Notes: a model not told the origin generated them from the letters alone. A stretch of DNA of 64,000 bases from Garcia nutans (GCA_947685225.1 CANTUV010000062.1:14342501-14406500); one strand, 5' to 3'; positions 36,649 through 49,765 are shown, counted from the first letter of the stretch. A program made the numbers and translations.

Positions 36649-38210
36649 TCATTTTTTTTGTTGCACTATTGTTTGTGTGGCTGCACCTTGCCGTTCAAGA
36701 AGCTGTAGCCGAGCTTCTATGTCTTGATGCATCATCGACGGAGGTGCGAAAGGTGCTGATGCGGATGGGGCTGCTACAGTCCTTCTTGTAGCTTTTTGTG
36801 CACGTGGAGCTAATTCGCCTGCAGGCATAAAAAACACAGCACCACCTTCCTCGTGGTGTAGTAAAAACATAAAATCCAAACAATGCAAATCGAGAGGAAC
36901 CATGTCACAAGCAAGATGAAGATTATTTTCCAGGGTAATGAGTTTTTCATGTAATGCAATCTTCATAACAATAAAGCCTAGACTCATATGTCGCCCATTG
37001 TTTATATTCCGTTGAAATTGGGTTGCTATCCAATAACCTAAATTGACCTTCTTTCCTTCTTCCATGAACCACAAAAAAAATAATTCACTCTTGCTAAGGA
37101 TGGTGGTGTCATTATTACGGCCAAAGAAAGAACAGGCTAGGAACCTATGTATGTAACGCAGGACAGCACTGTGCATCAAATTAGCCTTGGACTTGCTAGG
37201 TTCAAATTGCACATGTGGAAGTCCAGTAAGTGTCCTAAATGCATCTTCTGGTATGAAATCATCAGGAAAATCGCATAATGCATTTACATAGTCAGGACTC
37301 AGGACACTTTCTGTAGTAACAAGTCCTAAAGCTATGTTTAGGTCATCAACCGAATAGTGAAACATGCGGCCTAACAACCTAAAATGAATGGTGGATGGAG
37401 TTGAGATGCTGAAATTTCCTATGTCATGTTCAAATTTAAATGTAGCATAGAACTCCCTAGTTAGCTCAGTGTAAGAAGGCAAATTCAATGAAAAGTATGC
37501 GTGCCAACCAATACGTGCAATTAAAACTTCATATGCAGCATACAGATCCAAAGTTCTCAAAGTTTCCTCATGGATAGATTTGGCAGGAATAATAGGACAA
37601 CTTTGGTAGAAAGCATACCTTTTTTTGTGTTCACGATTTGTGAACTTGAGATTTCCGTGAAGTGCCTCTGTAGCTGGTGGGTAGATGCTTTTCCCTTTTC
37701 CAATTCTTTCTCTTCTCTGCTTCTTAACAGCTGGTTCTTCAATTAGTTATGCTTCTTCATTTTCTTCTTCAGTAGTGTCGTCCGATTGGTTGTTCACGAT
37801 GTCCTCTTGGGGCTGCTGCGCTTGTTTAGAAGCTGATGCCTATGCTGAGGGTGAGCCCTCATCTTCAGTAGTGGAGAGTGAGGACTCCTCTTGCCCTCTC
37901 CTTGCTTGGAACCGGGTTATTCGCTGAAATCCTACCGGCGGTGGCGGTTTGACTGCTGCTCTTTTCACGTGCCTGCTGTATGATCGAAAAGAAGCTTCGT
38001 TTGCTGCATGGTCTTCTTCAGTTATTGGTTCATGTATTTGATGAGGTGAAGAAGTCATGGTAGTTTCAGGCTGTGGTGGCATTGAAGTGGTGCTTGATTC
38101 AGGTTGAGGTGATTGTGGTGGTTGCAGCTGCAGGTGGTGGTTGGGTTTTGTGATTGCTTATAAGCAAGCTTCATGGGTGGTGGATTAGGAGTAATTTTTG
38201 TTCGAGCCAT
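36649..38210 (-). pseudogene. Athila-type third ORF (env-position protein), frameshifted
   Basis: The likely start is ATG at 38208-38210 (MARTKITPNPPPMKLAYKQS). A frameshift near 38085-38110 leads into the frame with HQIHEPITEEDHAANEASFR. Two stops in that frame follow, TAG at 37840 and TAA near 37747, with the basic stretch VKKQRRERIGKGKS between them and the body. The last 303 codons from 37560 are open: LDLYAAYEVLIARIGWHAYF, FHYSVDDLNIALGLV, LGYWIATQFQRNI and a C-terminal coiled-coil-like DIEARLQLLERQ. From memory this resembles the ATHILA ORF family protein (PF03078-like) found in Athila elements; its role is unproven. No clear signal peptide or membrane span was seen, so envelope function is not supported by the sequence. 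Position after pol is the usual one for the lineage. Confidence 0.75.
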
Positions 38211-39344
38211 TTACTGGGTGCAATGAGGGTTCTTCCTGCAAGAAAGTTAAAATTACTAACTTGGCTTCTCAAAGTTAAAATTCATCAACACTTTAGATAC
38301 ACCCCATCAGTCTTACTAAAATTCAACTTGAACTGAACATATACTCAACCTGAATCATTTCTCAAACTCATTATCTACATCAGTATCAAAGAGTAATTAA
38401 AAGGAACAATTCAGCCAACAATTACTCACTTTCGCAAAACACAAACACAAGAAATAAGTCAATTTGAGAGAAATTCGGAAACTAACCTGGAATTGCTGTT
38501 TCAATATAAAATCAATGATTAAATACTAACCTCAATTACTGTTTCAATATCAGAAAAGGAAAGTTAACGTGTGAATCTTACGGAACTCAAATTGTTAAAG
38601 GGATTGCTCACCCAATTGAAAATCCCCACACTTAGAAGAAAAACCCCTAAAATGAAAAATTGAAAAAAAAAACTAAATTGAATTAAATGGGTTGTTCGGA
38701 TTTTGGGACTTTCGGTTGGTGAGGATGATTTGGTGGTTGCCGAAAGTGAGGGCTTGAGATGTTGGAGTTTCGGTTGAGGGGCTGCTGGATTTCAAAATTG
38801 TTGGGGCTGCTGGATTTCCGAATAGAGAGAGAGAGAGAGATGCTGGGTTTTCGGAAATTGAAAGGGAAAAGGGGGCTGCTGGGTTTTTGAATAGAGAGAG
38901 AGAGAGAGAGAGAGAGTTGCTGGGTTTTCGGGTTTGTTGGGGCTGCTGGATGGGGAAGAGAAGATGGTGGCTGGTGGAGACCTTTGAACGGGAGAGAGAG
39001 ATGAATTGAATACCTGCTGTAAAAAAATAAAAATAAAAATAAAAATAGATAAGTAACATCTTAAACCAAGGAAATAATTGTAATAAAATTAAAACACTTC
39101 ATAAAAAGGCAAGGTCTATTTATTTTAACTGCCTACAACAATATATTCACCATGAAAGACCATTTTAACTAAACCTTACGTAGATATTAGACAGAAAAAT
39201 GAATGCCAAGGAAGAAGACGACACTATTCAAAGTAAAATGAACTAAAATAATAAATAGACAGTTGACTTAGGCTTGGGCAAGCCAAGCTGGGTTGCCTCC
39301 CAGTAAGCACCCTTGTTTAATGTCTTAGGCTAGACATTGCCGAG
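38211..39344 (-). other. Spacer between pol and third ORF
   Basis: Non-coding. On the minus strand it holds two (CT)n blocks (plus-strand GA at about 38823-38840 and 38893-38916) inside four or five related copies of a segment with GGGGCTGCTGGATTT, so a small GC-richer repeat exists here. It could be the leader or intron of a spliced third-ORF mRNA; that is inference. Confidence 0.55.
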
Positions 39345-42300
39345 TCACGAGATGGACTCGCTTGGTTCCTCTAACTCCAGTTCTTCTAGCTGTGGAGCTG
39401 TAAAATTTTCATAAAATGGCTTCAACCGATGTCCATTGACTTTGAAGATTTTATTGGTTTCAAGACTTTGTATCTCCACTGCACCATGAGAATAAACATT
39501 AGTAACGATAAAAGGCCCCATCCATCTAGACCTTAATTTACCAGGAAATAATTTTAATATGGAACAATAAAGTAAAACTTTTTGACCAACTACAAAGTTC
39601 TTCCTGGATATCATGCCATCATGAAAATTTTGGTCTTCTCTTTATAAATCCTTGCATTCTCATAAGCTTCGTTTCGAATTTCTTCCAATTCTTGTAATTG
39701 TAATTTCCTTTTCTCTCCAGTCGCTTCCAACTTCATATTACAATGTTTAATTTCCCATCATGCTCGATGCTCTATTTTAACCGGCAAATGATAAGGTTTG
39801 CCATAAACTAAGCGATAAGGCGACATTCCTATCGGAGTCTTATACGCTGTTCTGTAAGCCCATAAAGCATCCTCTAATTTAAAACTCCAGTCCTTCCTGT
39901 TGGGATTTACAGTTTTTTTGAGTATCGACTTCACTTCTCTATTTGAAATTTCAGCTTGTCCACTTGTTTGTGGATGGTAGGTAGTGGAGATACGATGTGT
40001 AACACCATATTTACTCAAAAGATTCCCCATAACCTTATTGCAAAAGTGAGTGCCTCGATCACTAATAATCGCTCTTGGAATCCCAAACCTCGAAAAAATG
40101 TGGCTCTTCACAAAATTTACCACCGTCTTAGCATCATCAGTTCTAGTGGCTCTAGCTTCCACCCACTTGGAAACATAGTCTACTGCCAGCAATATGTATG
40201 TGTTTCCAAAAGATGATGGAAATGGCCCCATAAAGTCAATGCCCCATACATCGAATATCTCACATACCAAAAAAGAAGTAAGAGGCATTTGATCCCTGCG
40301 ACCTAAGCTACCTGTTTTCTGACAACTCTCACAGGATTTACAGAAAATGTACGAGTCCTTGAACATCGTTGGCCAAAATAGGCCGCACTCCAAAATTTTT
40401 TGAACGGTCCTTTGAGGACCGAAGTGTCCTCCGCATGCTGCAGAATGGCAGAATTTCAGTATAAAGGGACTTTCCACTTCCATTACACATCTTCGAATAA
40501 TCTGGTCAGAGCAAAACTTCCATAAGTAAGGGTCATCCCATACATAGTATTTAGCATCCCTCTTGATCTTTTCCTTCTCATCTCTGGTCAAATTATCTGG
40601 TAAAGTACCTGCAACCAAATAATTCACTATATCAGCATACCATGGAGTAATTTTTTGTAAGCCAAGAAGTTGCTCATTTGGAAAATAATCGTCTAGTGGT
40701 GAAGGTTCCTCATTTAGCAACAGTCGGCTGAGGTGATCAGCCACCAGATTTTTGGAACCCTTTTTATCCCTTATTTCCATGTTGAACTCTTGATGTAAAA
40801 GGATCCAATGAATCAAGCGAGGCTTTAACTCCTTCTTCTTTATCAAATATCTAAAGGCTGCATGGTCAGAAAAAATTATCACCTTGGTTCCCAACAAGTA
40901 TGATCTGAACTTCTCTAAAGTAAACACAATCGCCAAAAGTTCTTTCTCCGTGGTGGAGTAATTGTATTGGGCATTATCCAAAGTCCTTGATGCGTAGTAT
41001 ATGACATGAGGATTCTTCTCAATCCGCTGCCCAAGGACAGCACCTACAGCGTAGTTGCTCGCATCGCACATGATCTCAAAAGGGTAGTTCCAATTAGGTG
41101 GCTGAACTATCTGTGCAGAAATCAGCCTCTCTTTCAGCATATCAAATGCTTCTCTACACTCCTCATTGAACTCGAAAGGCACATCTTTTTGCAAAAGCTT
41201 GCAAAGTGGTTGAGCTATCTTTGAAAAATCCTTGATAAAGCACCTGTAAAAACCTGCATGGCCAAGAAAAGATCAAATCTCCCGCACACTTGTGGGGTAA
41301 GGTAAGGTTTTTATCACATCAATTTTAGCTTTGTCAACCTCAATGCCTCTAGACGAGACAATGTGTCCTAGAATCAAACCTTGGTCTACCATAAAATGGC
41401 ATTTCTCATAATTTAACACTAGGTTTGACTCTATACACCTCTTTAAGACTTTTGTAAGGTTAGTTAAGCATTCATCAAAACTATTACCATAGACGGTAAA
41501 GTCATCCATGAATACCTCTATAATTTCCTCTACAAAATCTGAAAATGTACTAACCATACACCTTTGGAACGTGGCTGGTGCATTGCAAAGCCCGAACGGC
41601 ATCCGACGATAAGCGAATGTACCAAAAGGGCAAGTGAAAGTCGTCTTCTCTTGGTCTTCGGGTGCCACCGGTATTTGAAAGAAACCTGAAAAACCATCAA
41701 GACAACAGTAATGAGAGCGATTAGCTAACCTTTCCAACATTTGGTCGATAAAAGGAAGTGGGAAATGATCTTTCCTCGTTGCTGCATTCAACTTCCTATA
41801 ATCTATGCACACTCTCCACCCATTTTGAACTCTTGTAGGGACCAACTCTCCATCGGCATTTTCCACCACAGTAATTCTGGTCTTCTTTGGCACTACTTGC
41901 ACCGGGCTCACCCACTTACTATCCAAAATTGGATAGATCATGCCGGCATCTAACAACTTCAGTATCTCCTTCTTCACCACCTCCATCATAGGTGGATTCA
42001 AACGTCTTTGAGCCTCTCTTGTGGGCTTGTTGCCTTCTTCCAAAAGAATCCTATGCATGCAAGTCGATGGACTCAATCCTTTAATATCAGCTATTGTCCA
42101 CCCTATAGCCTCTCTATACTTCCTAAGAACTTGAACCAAGCTTTCTTCTTCATCCTTACTAAGTTTGTTGGAGATAATTATAGGTAGTGTATCTCCATCT
42201 CCCAGAAATACATACTTCAAGTGACCGGGCAGCGGTTTCAGCTCCAAATTGGGTGCCTGCAAAATAGATGGTAAAAGCTTCTCATGGTAAGAAGGCAAAT

Positions 42301-43123
42301 TAGTACTGCTTTGGCTGTTAGTCAGGGGCTGATTTGCTGCCATCCCGTGTACAATTTCCTACACATTTTCACTAATTAAGAAAGTCTCCTCAAGTTCCTT
42401 GATGCTGTCCATATTAATATTCCCGCAAAGCACTAAATCAAGTTCATCAGTAGCATCTAATTCAAAAACCTCTTGGGCTAAAGGGTCAATAACATCAATA
42501 CAACAAAGGCTAGACACATCACTTGGGTATTTCATTGCCTCATAAACATTAAATTGGACTTTCTCACCATCAAAATCCATAGATAATGTTCCTTCATAGG
42601 CATCAATTTTTGTCCTTGATGTGCGAAGGAAAGGTCTCCCAAATAACAAATCAGCTGTAGTTGAGGATTTATCATCCTCCATATTAAGCACATAAAAATC
42701 CGCTGGAAAAATTAAATCACCTACTTGGACCAAAATATCCTCTAGCAATCCCACGGGATACACAATGGACCTGTCTGCCAATTGAATAATGATACGCGTT
42801 TCTTTAAAAGGACAACCCTTGAAAGATGAATAGATAGACAAAGGCATGACATTTATGGAAGCTCCCAAATCACACATAGCTCTCTTAATCCCTACATTAC
42901 CTATTTTACAAGGAATAGCAAACATACCTCGATCCTTGCATTTTTGTGGAAGCTTCTTCCTTTGAATCATGGCGGAGCAAACTTCACCCATCTCCACCTT
43001 CTCAACACTATCTAACTTCCTCTTGTTGGTACAGAGTTCCTTAAGAAACTTTGCATAGCGAGGTATTTGCTTAATAGCGTCAAGTAAGGGAATATTTACC
43101 TCTACCTTGCGAAAAGTCTCCAA
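39345..43123 (-). pseudogene. pol of the Athila-type element (protease, RT, RNase H, integrase)
   Basis: One frame runs from about 43123 to 39758 with three stops (TAG 42359, TGA 41273, TGA 39758), then shifts near 39620 for the last 90 residues. Protease: AMCDLGASINVMPLSIY near 42860, with the DLGA form of the active site usual in this lineage. RT: NGWRVCIDYRKLNAATRKD near 41800, FGLCNAPATFQRCM and the catalytic FMDDF near 41507. RNase H: CDASNYAVGAVLGQ near 41060, with TTEKELLAIVF. Integrase: zinc-binding H-H-C-C (HSAACGGHFGPQRT … CKSCESCQ) near 40440-40310, then WGIDFMGPFPSS, SDRGTHFCN and QTSGQAEISNREVKSI carrying the D-D-E residues. C-terminal end: LRSRWMGPFIVTNVYSHGAV and VNGHRLKPFYE. 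All catalytic residues named are present; the stops, not missing domains, disable it. Confidence 0.93.
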
Positions 43124-44759
43124 GATATCTTTCTCCTCTTTTTCTTTTTTTTGTCTTTGCTAATCTCTCGAAAAAAGGAGGCTGGACTGTGAATGACTGG
43201 GGCTGCTGCACTTCTGCCTGCTTGGGAACCTCATTTTTCCAAATTTCCAACTCTTTTTTAGCTTCTCCCTTAGACCCACTACTGCCTTTCTTTGGGGCTG
43301 GTGTATCCAGCTCCTTACCACTCCTCAAGGTGATGGCACTTGCATTCTCTCTAGGATTTACAACAGTTTGAGAAGGAAGTTTTCCTTGTGTCTCCAATTT
43401 GCTCAAAGAGGAGGCTAGCTGGCTGATTTGATTCTCCATATTTTGCATTCCCTTTTTTGTCTCTTGCTGAAAATTAACTATTTGTCTCTGAAGTTCCAGC
43501 ATGTCCTTCCCTGATTGTTGCTGAAATATGACAAGAGTCTTAATAGCATCCTCCAAAGATCCACTAGAAGTAAAGGATTGTTGATGAGCTAGTCTAGCTT
43601 GCTGGAAATTTTGTTGTTTATTTCCATAGCTAAAATTGGGGTGATTCTTCCAACCATCATTGTACGTGTTGGAGTATGGATCCATTGGTCTTCGGGGCTG
43701 TCCAGAAAAACCTCCCATAGCATTAACTTGCTCTTGCTCCTCTTGAACATCGGGACACATATCCGTTGGGTGGTCGGGAGAAACGCACACCCCACACAAT
43801 TTCGCACGTGCATTAAATCTTGCTGTAAAAGTTTTAAACATAGAGGTTAGTTTAGCAAGTTTATCCTCAACAGAAGAGTCACTTAACTGATAAACCTTCT
43901 TTCAAGATTCTTCTATCTATCCAAACTGCTGTGAATTGGCAGCCATGGTTGATATAATTTCTCTAGCTTGAGCTGGAGTTTTGTTAACAAGAGCTCCTCC
44001 ACTTGCTGCATCAACCATCTTCCTTTCCATGTCTATCATTCCTTCATAGAAATACTGAATTAACAATTGTTCGGACATCCCATGTTGTGGGCAGGCTGCA
44101 CACAACCTTTTAAATCTCTCCCAATAATTATAGAGACTTTCTCCTACCCTTTGTTTAATCCCACAAATCTCCCTACGAATGATGGCTGCTCTAGAGGCTG
44201 GAAAATGTTTATCCAAGAAAGCGCGAACCATGTCGTGCCATGTTGTTATAGATCCCGGTTGTAAATTAAGCAACCACTCCTTAGCGGCATCTTTTAATGA
44301 AAATGGGAAGGCTCTTAACTTGACTTGCTCTTCCGCCACACCTTGTGGCTTCATGCTTGAGCACACACCATGGAATTCTTTCAAGTGGTGGTGTGGGTTT
44401 TCATTTTTCATCCCATGGAAGATAGGAAGCTGGTGGATTAAACTGGACTTCAACTCAAACGGCACCTCCAAATTTGGGTAAGTTATGCACAAAGGTTGCT
44501 GCTCCACAGGGGCTTACTGCAGCTCTCTAACAGTCCGATTATCAGCCATCTGTTCCTCTCTTTCAGATTCTGTTGAGGTTTCTTCTAATTCGGGATCAAA
44601 TTCAGTTGAAGATTCAACTAAATCAGTAATTATAATTTCTGGATCAGCTGCAGAAGCAGTTGCAGCCCTTTTTCGTAGCTTGGTTTCCTTCATCAATGTA
44701 CGGGCTGTCTTTTCTATCTCAGGATCAAATTCCAATTGCAAATTTTCAGATCTGGTCAT
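43080..44759 (-). pseudogene. gag of the Athila-type element
   Basis: A single frame from ATG at 44757-44759 (MTRSENLQLEFDPEIEKTAR) to 43080 holds three stops: TAA at 44514, TAG at 43917 and TGA about 15 bp further on. The core retrotransposon gag domain is at 44480-43960 (FPFSLKDAAKEWLLNLQPGS, TWHDMVRAFLDKHFP, CGIKQRVGESLYNYWERFKR). A CX2CX4HX4C zinc knuckle (CGVCVSPDHPTDMC) at about 43790-43750 is intact. A glutamine-rich coiled-coil-like stretch follows. It overlaps pol by about 44 bp; the shift between the frames lies in an A-rich run near 43130-43150, where pol homology (KVEVNIPLLDAIKQIPRYAK) starts. This could be an indel in what was once one frame, since gag and pol are usually continuous in this lineage. 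Confidence 0.9.
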
Positions 44760-44791
44760 TCAAAGAAGCAATAACAGTAATGTAAACTAGT

Positions 44792-44809
44792 TCCCCGGCA
44801 ACGGCGCCA
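44792..44809 (-). other. Primer-binding site, tRNA-Asp
   Basis: The minus strand reads TGGCGCCGTTGCCGGGGA, an 18-base match to the complement of the plant tRNA-Asp 3' end (remembered as ...TCCCCGGCAACGGCGCCA), five bases inside the 5' LTR. tRNA-Asp priming is typical of Athila elements. Confidence 0.92.
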
Positions 44810-44814
44810 AATTT

Positions 44815-46141
44815 TGATGGGCGTCGAAACCACCAAAAATAAAAACATGCTCTTCCTAACAAATAAGAATCTGTAAATAGGGTGAGAAGGGTCGAACCCA
44901 AGGGACCAGCCTTGCCTAAGGCTAACCAGAACTGACACTGTAAACTGAAAAATAAAAGTGAGAATGGAGGATTTTTAATATTGATAATTAAAAACGAGAT
45001 TAAGACAGTAAAAATAATTAAAATTCAAATTAATGGAAAACAAACTCAGTCAAAGATAATCCGCGGTATGAAGTTCACATGAATTGATCATCGGTTAAAA
45101 ATAATCTCTTTAATTTCAAATCACAGACAAGTTATAACCATTGAACTAGCGTCTCCGATCAATCTCTCTGTTCTGAATAGGTTAAACAAGACATAACCCT
45201 GTGTAAAACCCCTAACCGATAAACAACCCTAATACTAGCGACAAGATTTAATCCATCGGTTGCCATGAACCCTAGAAAGACCTTGCCCTAACCAACAAAT
45301 CTACTAGCCAGATTTATTTAGATTATATCATAAAATTACTTGATATAACCCAAAAGATTCTACCCAATCAAATTATACCAATCACTACTTGCACCAATTT
45401 TAACTAGACAATTACGGATTTAGTCTAGTTGATTAGCTATGTAAAATCCTATTAATTGAACAACTGGCCCCGTTTGATCAAATAATAGTAAATCACTAAG
45501 GATATATTTTTCCCAATAAGCTATGGTAAAAGTATGAATGCAAGAGAAATCAAAGAGAACAATTAAGTACAATAAAACCTCACAATTATGAAAAACTTCA
45601 ACCTTGAATTAACCCTTGACTGAAAAGAGGAGTTTAGCCACACATGGCTGTCAAAAACATCATAAAAGTGCTGAAGATAAAAACCTAATCTCGAATTCCA
45701 GCTGTGGGTATATAAAATCTCTTTCCTAAACCCTAGAATACACTTATTTATAGCCTAAAATTAGGGCAAAATAATAGTATAATAAGATTGCCCAACAAAA
45801 ACGTGTTTAAGTGTCCTTCCTAAACTAGAATTTGAGCCTAATTTGACAAATAATCTAATGGGCCAGTAGCCAAAACATCTTCAGCCCGCATCACTTCATT
45901 TTGCTCTTAGTCTTGCCCAAGGGTAACTCTTTGTTAGCTACAAATCGTCCAGTAAATATCAGCTTCAGCTCCTATGCCCAAAAACTCCTTTAATTATGCT
46001 CCATAAGCTTCCTTTTTATCAAGTCCAGCAGTCCCTAATCAGAATAATAAAAACTAGATTAAAGCTCACATTTAAACACAATAAAATAACAAATAAGCAC
46101 AAGATTAGGGACTGAAAATATGTTAGATTTACAAGCTAACA
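44815..46141 (-). repeat. 5' LTR of the Athila-type element
   Basis: 1327 bp, with the same ends as the 3' LTR. It is the promoter-bearing copy. Differences from the 3' LTR include small indels (for example ACAGCGCTGTG versus ACATAACCCTGTG, and an extra T at about 45510). Confidence 0.95.
45745..45754 (-). promoter_or_regulatory. TATA box in the 5' LTR
   Basis: GCTATAAATA on the minus strand. Transcription would be expected to start about 30 bp downstream, near 45715, and run toward the gag start at 44759. Confidence 0.55.
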
Positions 46142-48385
46142 CCTATATCCAATATTAAAGATAAACCTTAAAATCAATTCAACTAAATATTTCGACAGAG
46201 TTTCCTCTTTATTATTCACTGCCAAAATATCTCTTTATGTCCAACACCATCTACGATAAAATACTTCTATCCTTCTTAAAATCAAACTCAACTCCAATAA
46301 TAATAATTCACCAATAGTCAATCACAATCAAAAACAAGTATAACATTCCTATATCAATCTGTATAATTTTACAATGTCCCAAAATAAAAACCTTATACTC
46401 AAATTAAAACTCAAAATAAGACATATAAAATCCATCCAAAATATACAATAAGCATAATCCTACACTTTGACCATTATTGGCCTTAACAAAAATTCACAAT
46501 TTATAACCATAAAATCATATAATTGTCCAATAACCCAGCATACGACTATGTGAACTGTATTTAAATATATAACACATAATTTATTCAATAATAACACCTT
46601 TGAAAGTTTCACTTGGTCTTTAAATCTCTAATTCTCCACTTGCTGGATCTACACTGGTTCATCTGATCTGCGAGTCAGAAATATCTAACACTCTATGCAA
46701 ATTGCTTAATGGTACTTGTATATACATATTTTGCTACTTAATATTAATGAAAATAATTATAATAGTAAAGTAGAAAATCTCAATTTGTAAAAACAAATCA
46801 CTTTTTTAAATAAGTTTAGTTAATCTTATTTTAATATTAATAAGTTTCAATTTTAGTTTAAATAATAAAATATATCCTCATTGCATGCAGTCATTTACTA
46901 AAACACCATTGTTATAGTAACATTTGTATTCTCGCATTTCAAATTCAATTTAATTAAATAAGATATAGTCATATTGCATTTGTTTATCCAACATTGCAAT
47001 TGTAACAATTATATTTTCCACTTACAATTTTTGATACAACTCTTAATAACGTTCATAATATATTTCTCATATTTTTGAATTAGTTTCACTTACCAATTTA
47101 ACGCTTTGAACACTTCATTCAATTTAACACTTTGAATACTTTCACAATGTTCAATACAATTTAGCTTTCAATAAATCCCATCTTTCAACAATTTATTATA
47201 AGCTTTCAATATATATTTTTTCATAGTCAAACAATTTTTACATATTTTTGCCCATATATACTTGGTTTCAAACCCTAGACTCAGATAACGGGTCAATAAT
47301 GAAAAATAAATGCCCACTTTTAGAGTTTAAGATGTGAAGAGAAAACTTAGGACAATCCCTACAGTACTTACGTCACATCAGTCAATGTGGCAATGGCCTA
47401 GTAATAGCACGAATGCCCACTATTAGTAGTGACACAAAGTGTCCAACAGTGACACAAAGTGCCCATTAATACTATAGACAGTCACCCTATGACTAGCCAT
47501 TCTATTCGATAACTAGGTTTATTACATGTATAATTCGAGCATTTCAATTATTTTCTTATTTCCAATCAATTTAATAATTATAACATTAATTTTTGCTAAA
47601 CACATTTCTTTAAGATAAATGCTTCTTTCTCACCAACTTTTAATCTTTTCCACTTTAACAGAACAATAAAATAAGCTATATTTCAATTAATTCTAAATAT
47701 ATTTTATAATATATCTTTAAATCTTAATAAGGTTACTTTTAGGTATATTACAAGTAGACAACATATATACTTAAGCTTCTTATTTTTTTATTTATTTACT
47801 TCTTATTGCACTTATTTATTTATATAATTCATTTTTGAAATACTCTACACCTTTATAAATTTTATAAATTATGGACAATTCTTTCAACTTCATATGTTAT
47901 ATACGAGCACAATTTGACCAATTTTGTTCATATATCAATTTTATTTTTTCAAACTCATAGTTCACATTCTACTTGTAGTAGTTAAATTATATATAGATAT
48001 CCTAGTTCCTCCAAATATATGAAATTCACAAATTATCATCTTTATTCAAAAAGTGTATACTCTGCATATACACTGTATATATCTTGTGTATATATATGTT
48101 CTATAATTTATAAATTTTCCATTAAAAACTTTGTTATTTCCTTTTAATATGTTATTTAATCTCTTTATACATTTAACTCAATCTTTTAGTAACTTCCCCC
48201 TTAATTCCAATAGCAACCCAACCTAGTTTAACTCAATCCTCATTACGTTCTTCCCACATGCAACCACTTCTTTCTCTTTAAATATTTACAATCAAAATAA
48301 TTTAACTTATCAAACACTTCCATATATCATTTACAGTTTAACTTAAAATACCAAGTGGTGTTGTTGTCAGATATACAGTTTGTAT

Positions 48386-48515
48386 ATCTAAACATTATTT
48401 ACAAAATTTAACTACTATCATTTATTTGATTCTTCCTTTCTTTTCTTTTTATCTAAACATTATTTACAAAAGTTAGTTATTATCACTTATTTGATTCTTC
48501 CTTTCTTTTCTTCTT
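48386..48515. repeat. 65-bp tandem duplication in the solo LTR
   Basis: Copies at 48386-48450 and 48451-48515, each starting ATCTAAACATTATTTACAAA and ending in a TTCCTTTCTTTTCTT-type tract, with a few substitutions. Confidence 0.8.
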
Positions 48516-49735
48516 ACTCTCATTATCTTTATTTCCAAACTATTTTGAATCACCGGTGATCAATCATTCTATCAATTTTCTTATCTTAATTCTCAAGTTT
48601 TTCCATCTTTCTAAGTTTCACCATTTAATGAATTAATGTTCCATCAATTTTATATATTTTTTCCATGATTTAATCAATAATTCATTACTAATTCCACTCA
48701 ATTAAACTAATAACATAGTATCTATCACTCTAAGAACACGATTAGATTCAAGCATAAACCTCCATAAGCAAATAAATCAAGTATAATTCAATACTCTCAC
48801 CATAACTTCAATTGAGTTTAATATTAATCTTTTCCTCCTCAAGTTAATTTTTCCACTTCAATGCTCCTTCAATTGCACTTTCCTTCCTATTTTCTTCACG
48901 ACCACTTACATATGCACATTTTAACTATATTATTTATAAATTCTATTACAATTGACTTTAAACATAACTCAATCGAACCAAATCATCTAATATACTTGAA
49001 ATAGTCATTTAGCTCCATAAACAATTTTCTTTCCATAATCAATTAATTCAACATTTCAATAACTCCAAATCACTTTTAAACCATTTTTTTTTTATCAAGG
49101 ATAAGGTTTTTCTTCCTACTTATTAAGTCTTCCATAATCATATAACCCAACATTTAATTAGTTCAAAAGTTCTCTTAATCATGGATTTAGGTTAAATAAC
49201 TAACAAATACACTTCCAAATATTACAAATATAATTATACTTCCAAGGAAGAAAATTTCAAAACCCTAAAATCTTCCATAACCTTAAACTTTCCAAAACCT
49301 CATTTTCTTCCATAACCCTAAACCAATACTTAAATTATTCAATGGGTCATTTAAACATAATATTAATTAAAAACCAACAAATACACTCTTTATGTATTAC
49401 AAAAATAGCTTTACTTTTTAAAGAGGCAAATTTCAAATATCATCTTCTTTGCAAACCACTTCATATTCACTTTTTTAAGTAATAAAAATCAAGATAAATT
49501 TAATTAATAGCAAGTAATGTACAAACACTAACCTCTTCAAAGTAGTTCTTCCATTACTCTTCCTTTCAATCCTTTGGTTTAATGGTAATATCCTTGAGAA
49601 ATCATGCTTAAAGTAGCTAAGTTCCACCAAAATCATGAATTATCTTCACAGTACCCATGGTTTTCATGTAGAAAGTGAAAAAAGAAGAAGGAAGAAGAAG
49701 ATGGAGATGGTGATGATGGTGGAATTTGGGTATGA

Positions 49736-49765
49736 GGAAGAAGAAGAAGAAGAAGAAGAAGAAGC
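49736..49765. repeat. (GAA)n microsatellite
   Basis: About ten GAA/AGA units with little interruption. It produces a run of glutamates in one frame and serines in the opposite one, neither of them a gene. Confidence 0.85.

Larger units (their letters stand above)
33604..46141 (-). mobile_element. Complete Athila-type Ty3/gypsy element, 12,538 bp, TSD CCTAT
   Basis: Two near-identical LTRs bound it, flanked by CCTAT on both sides (33599-33603 and 46142-46146). Read on the minus strand the order is 5' LTR, tRNA-Asp primer site, gag, pol (protease, RT, RNase H, integrase), a non-coding spacer, a third ORF in env position, a long 3' non-coding region, a purine tract and 3' LTR. Large size, tRNA-Asp primer site, a protease-RT-integrase order typical of gypsy and the extra ORF after pol fit the Athila lineage. 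All coding regions carry stops or shifts, so it could move only with proteins from elsewhere. Confidence 0.92.

Noticed and set aside
38673..39059. 128-codon minus-strand frame with SLSLSLF and NPAAP repeats
   Set aside because: It arises from (GA)n and repeated GGGGCTGCTGGATTT DNA in the spacer of the Athila-type element. It lies upstream of the third ORF and has no family resemblance.
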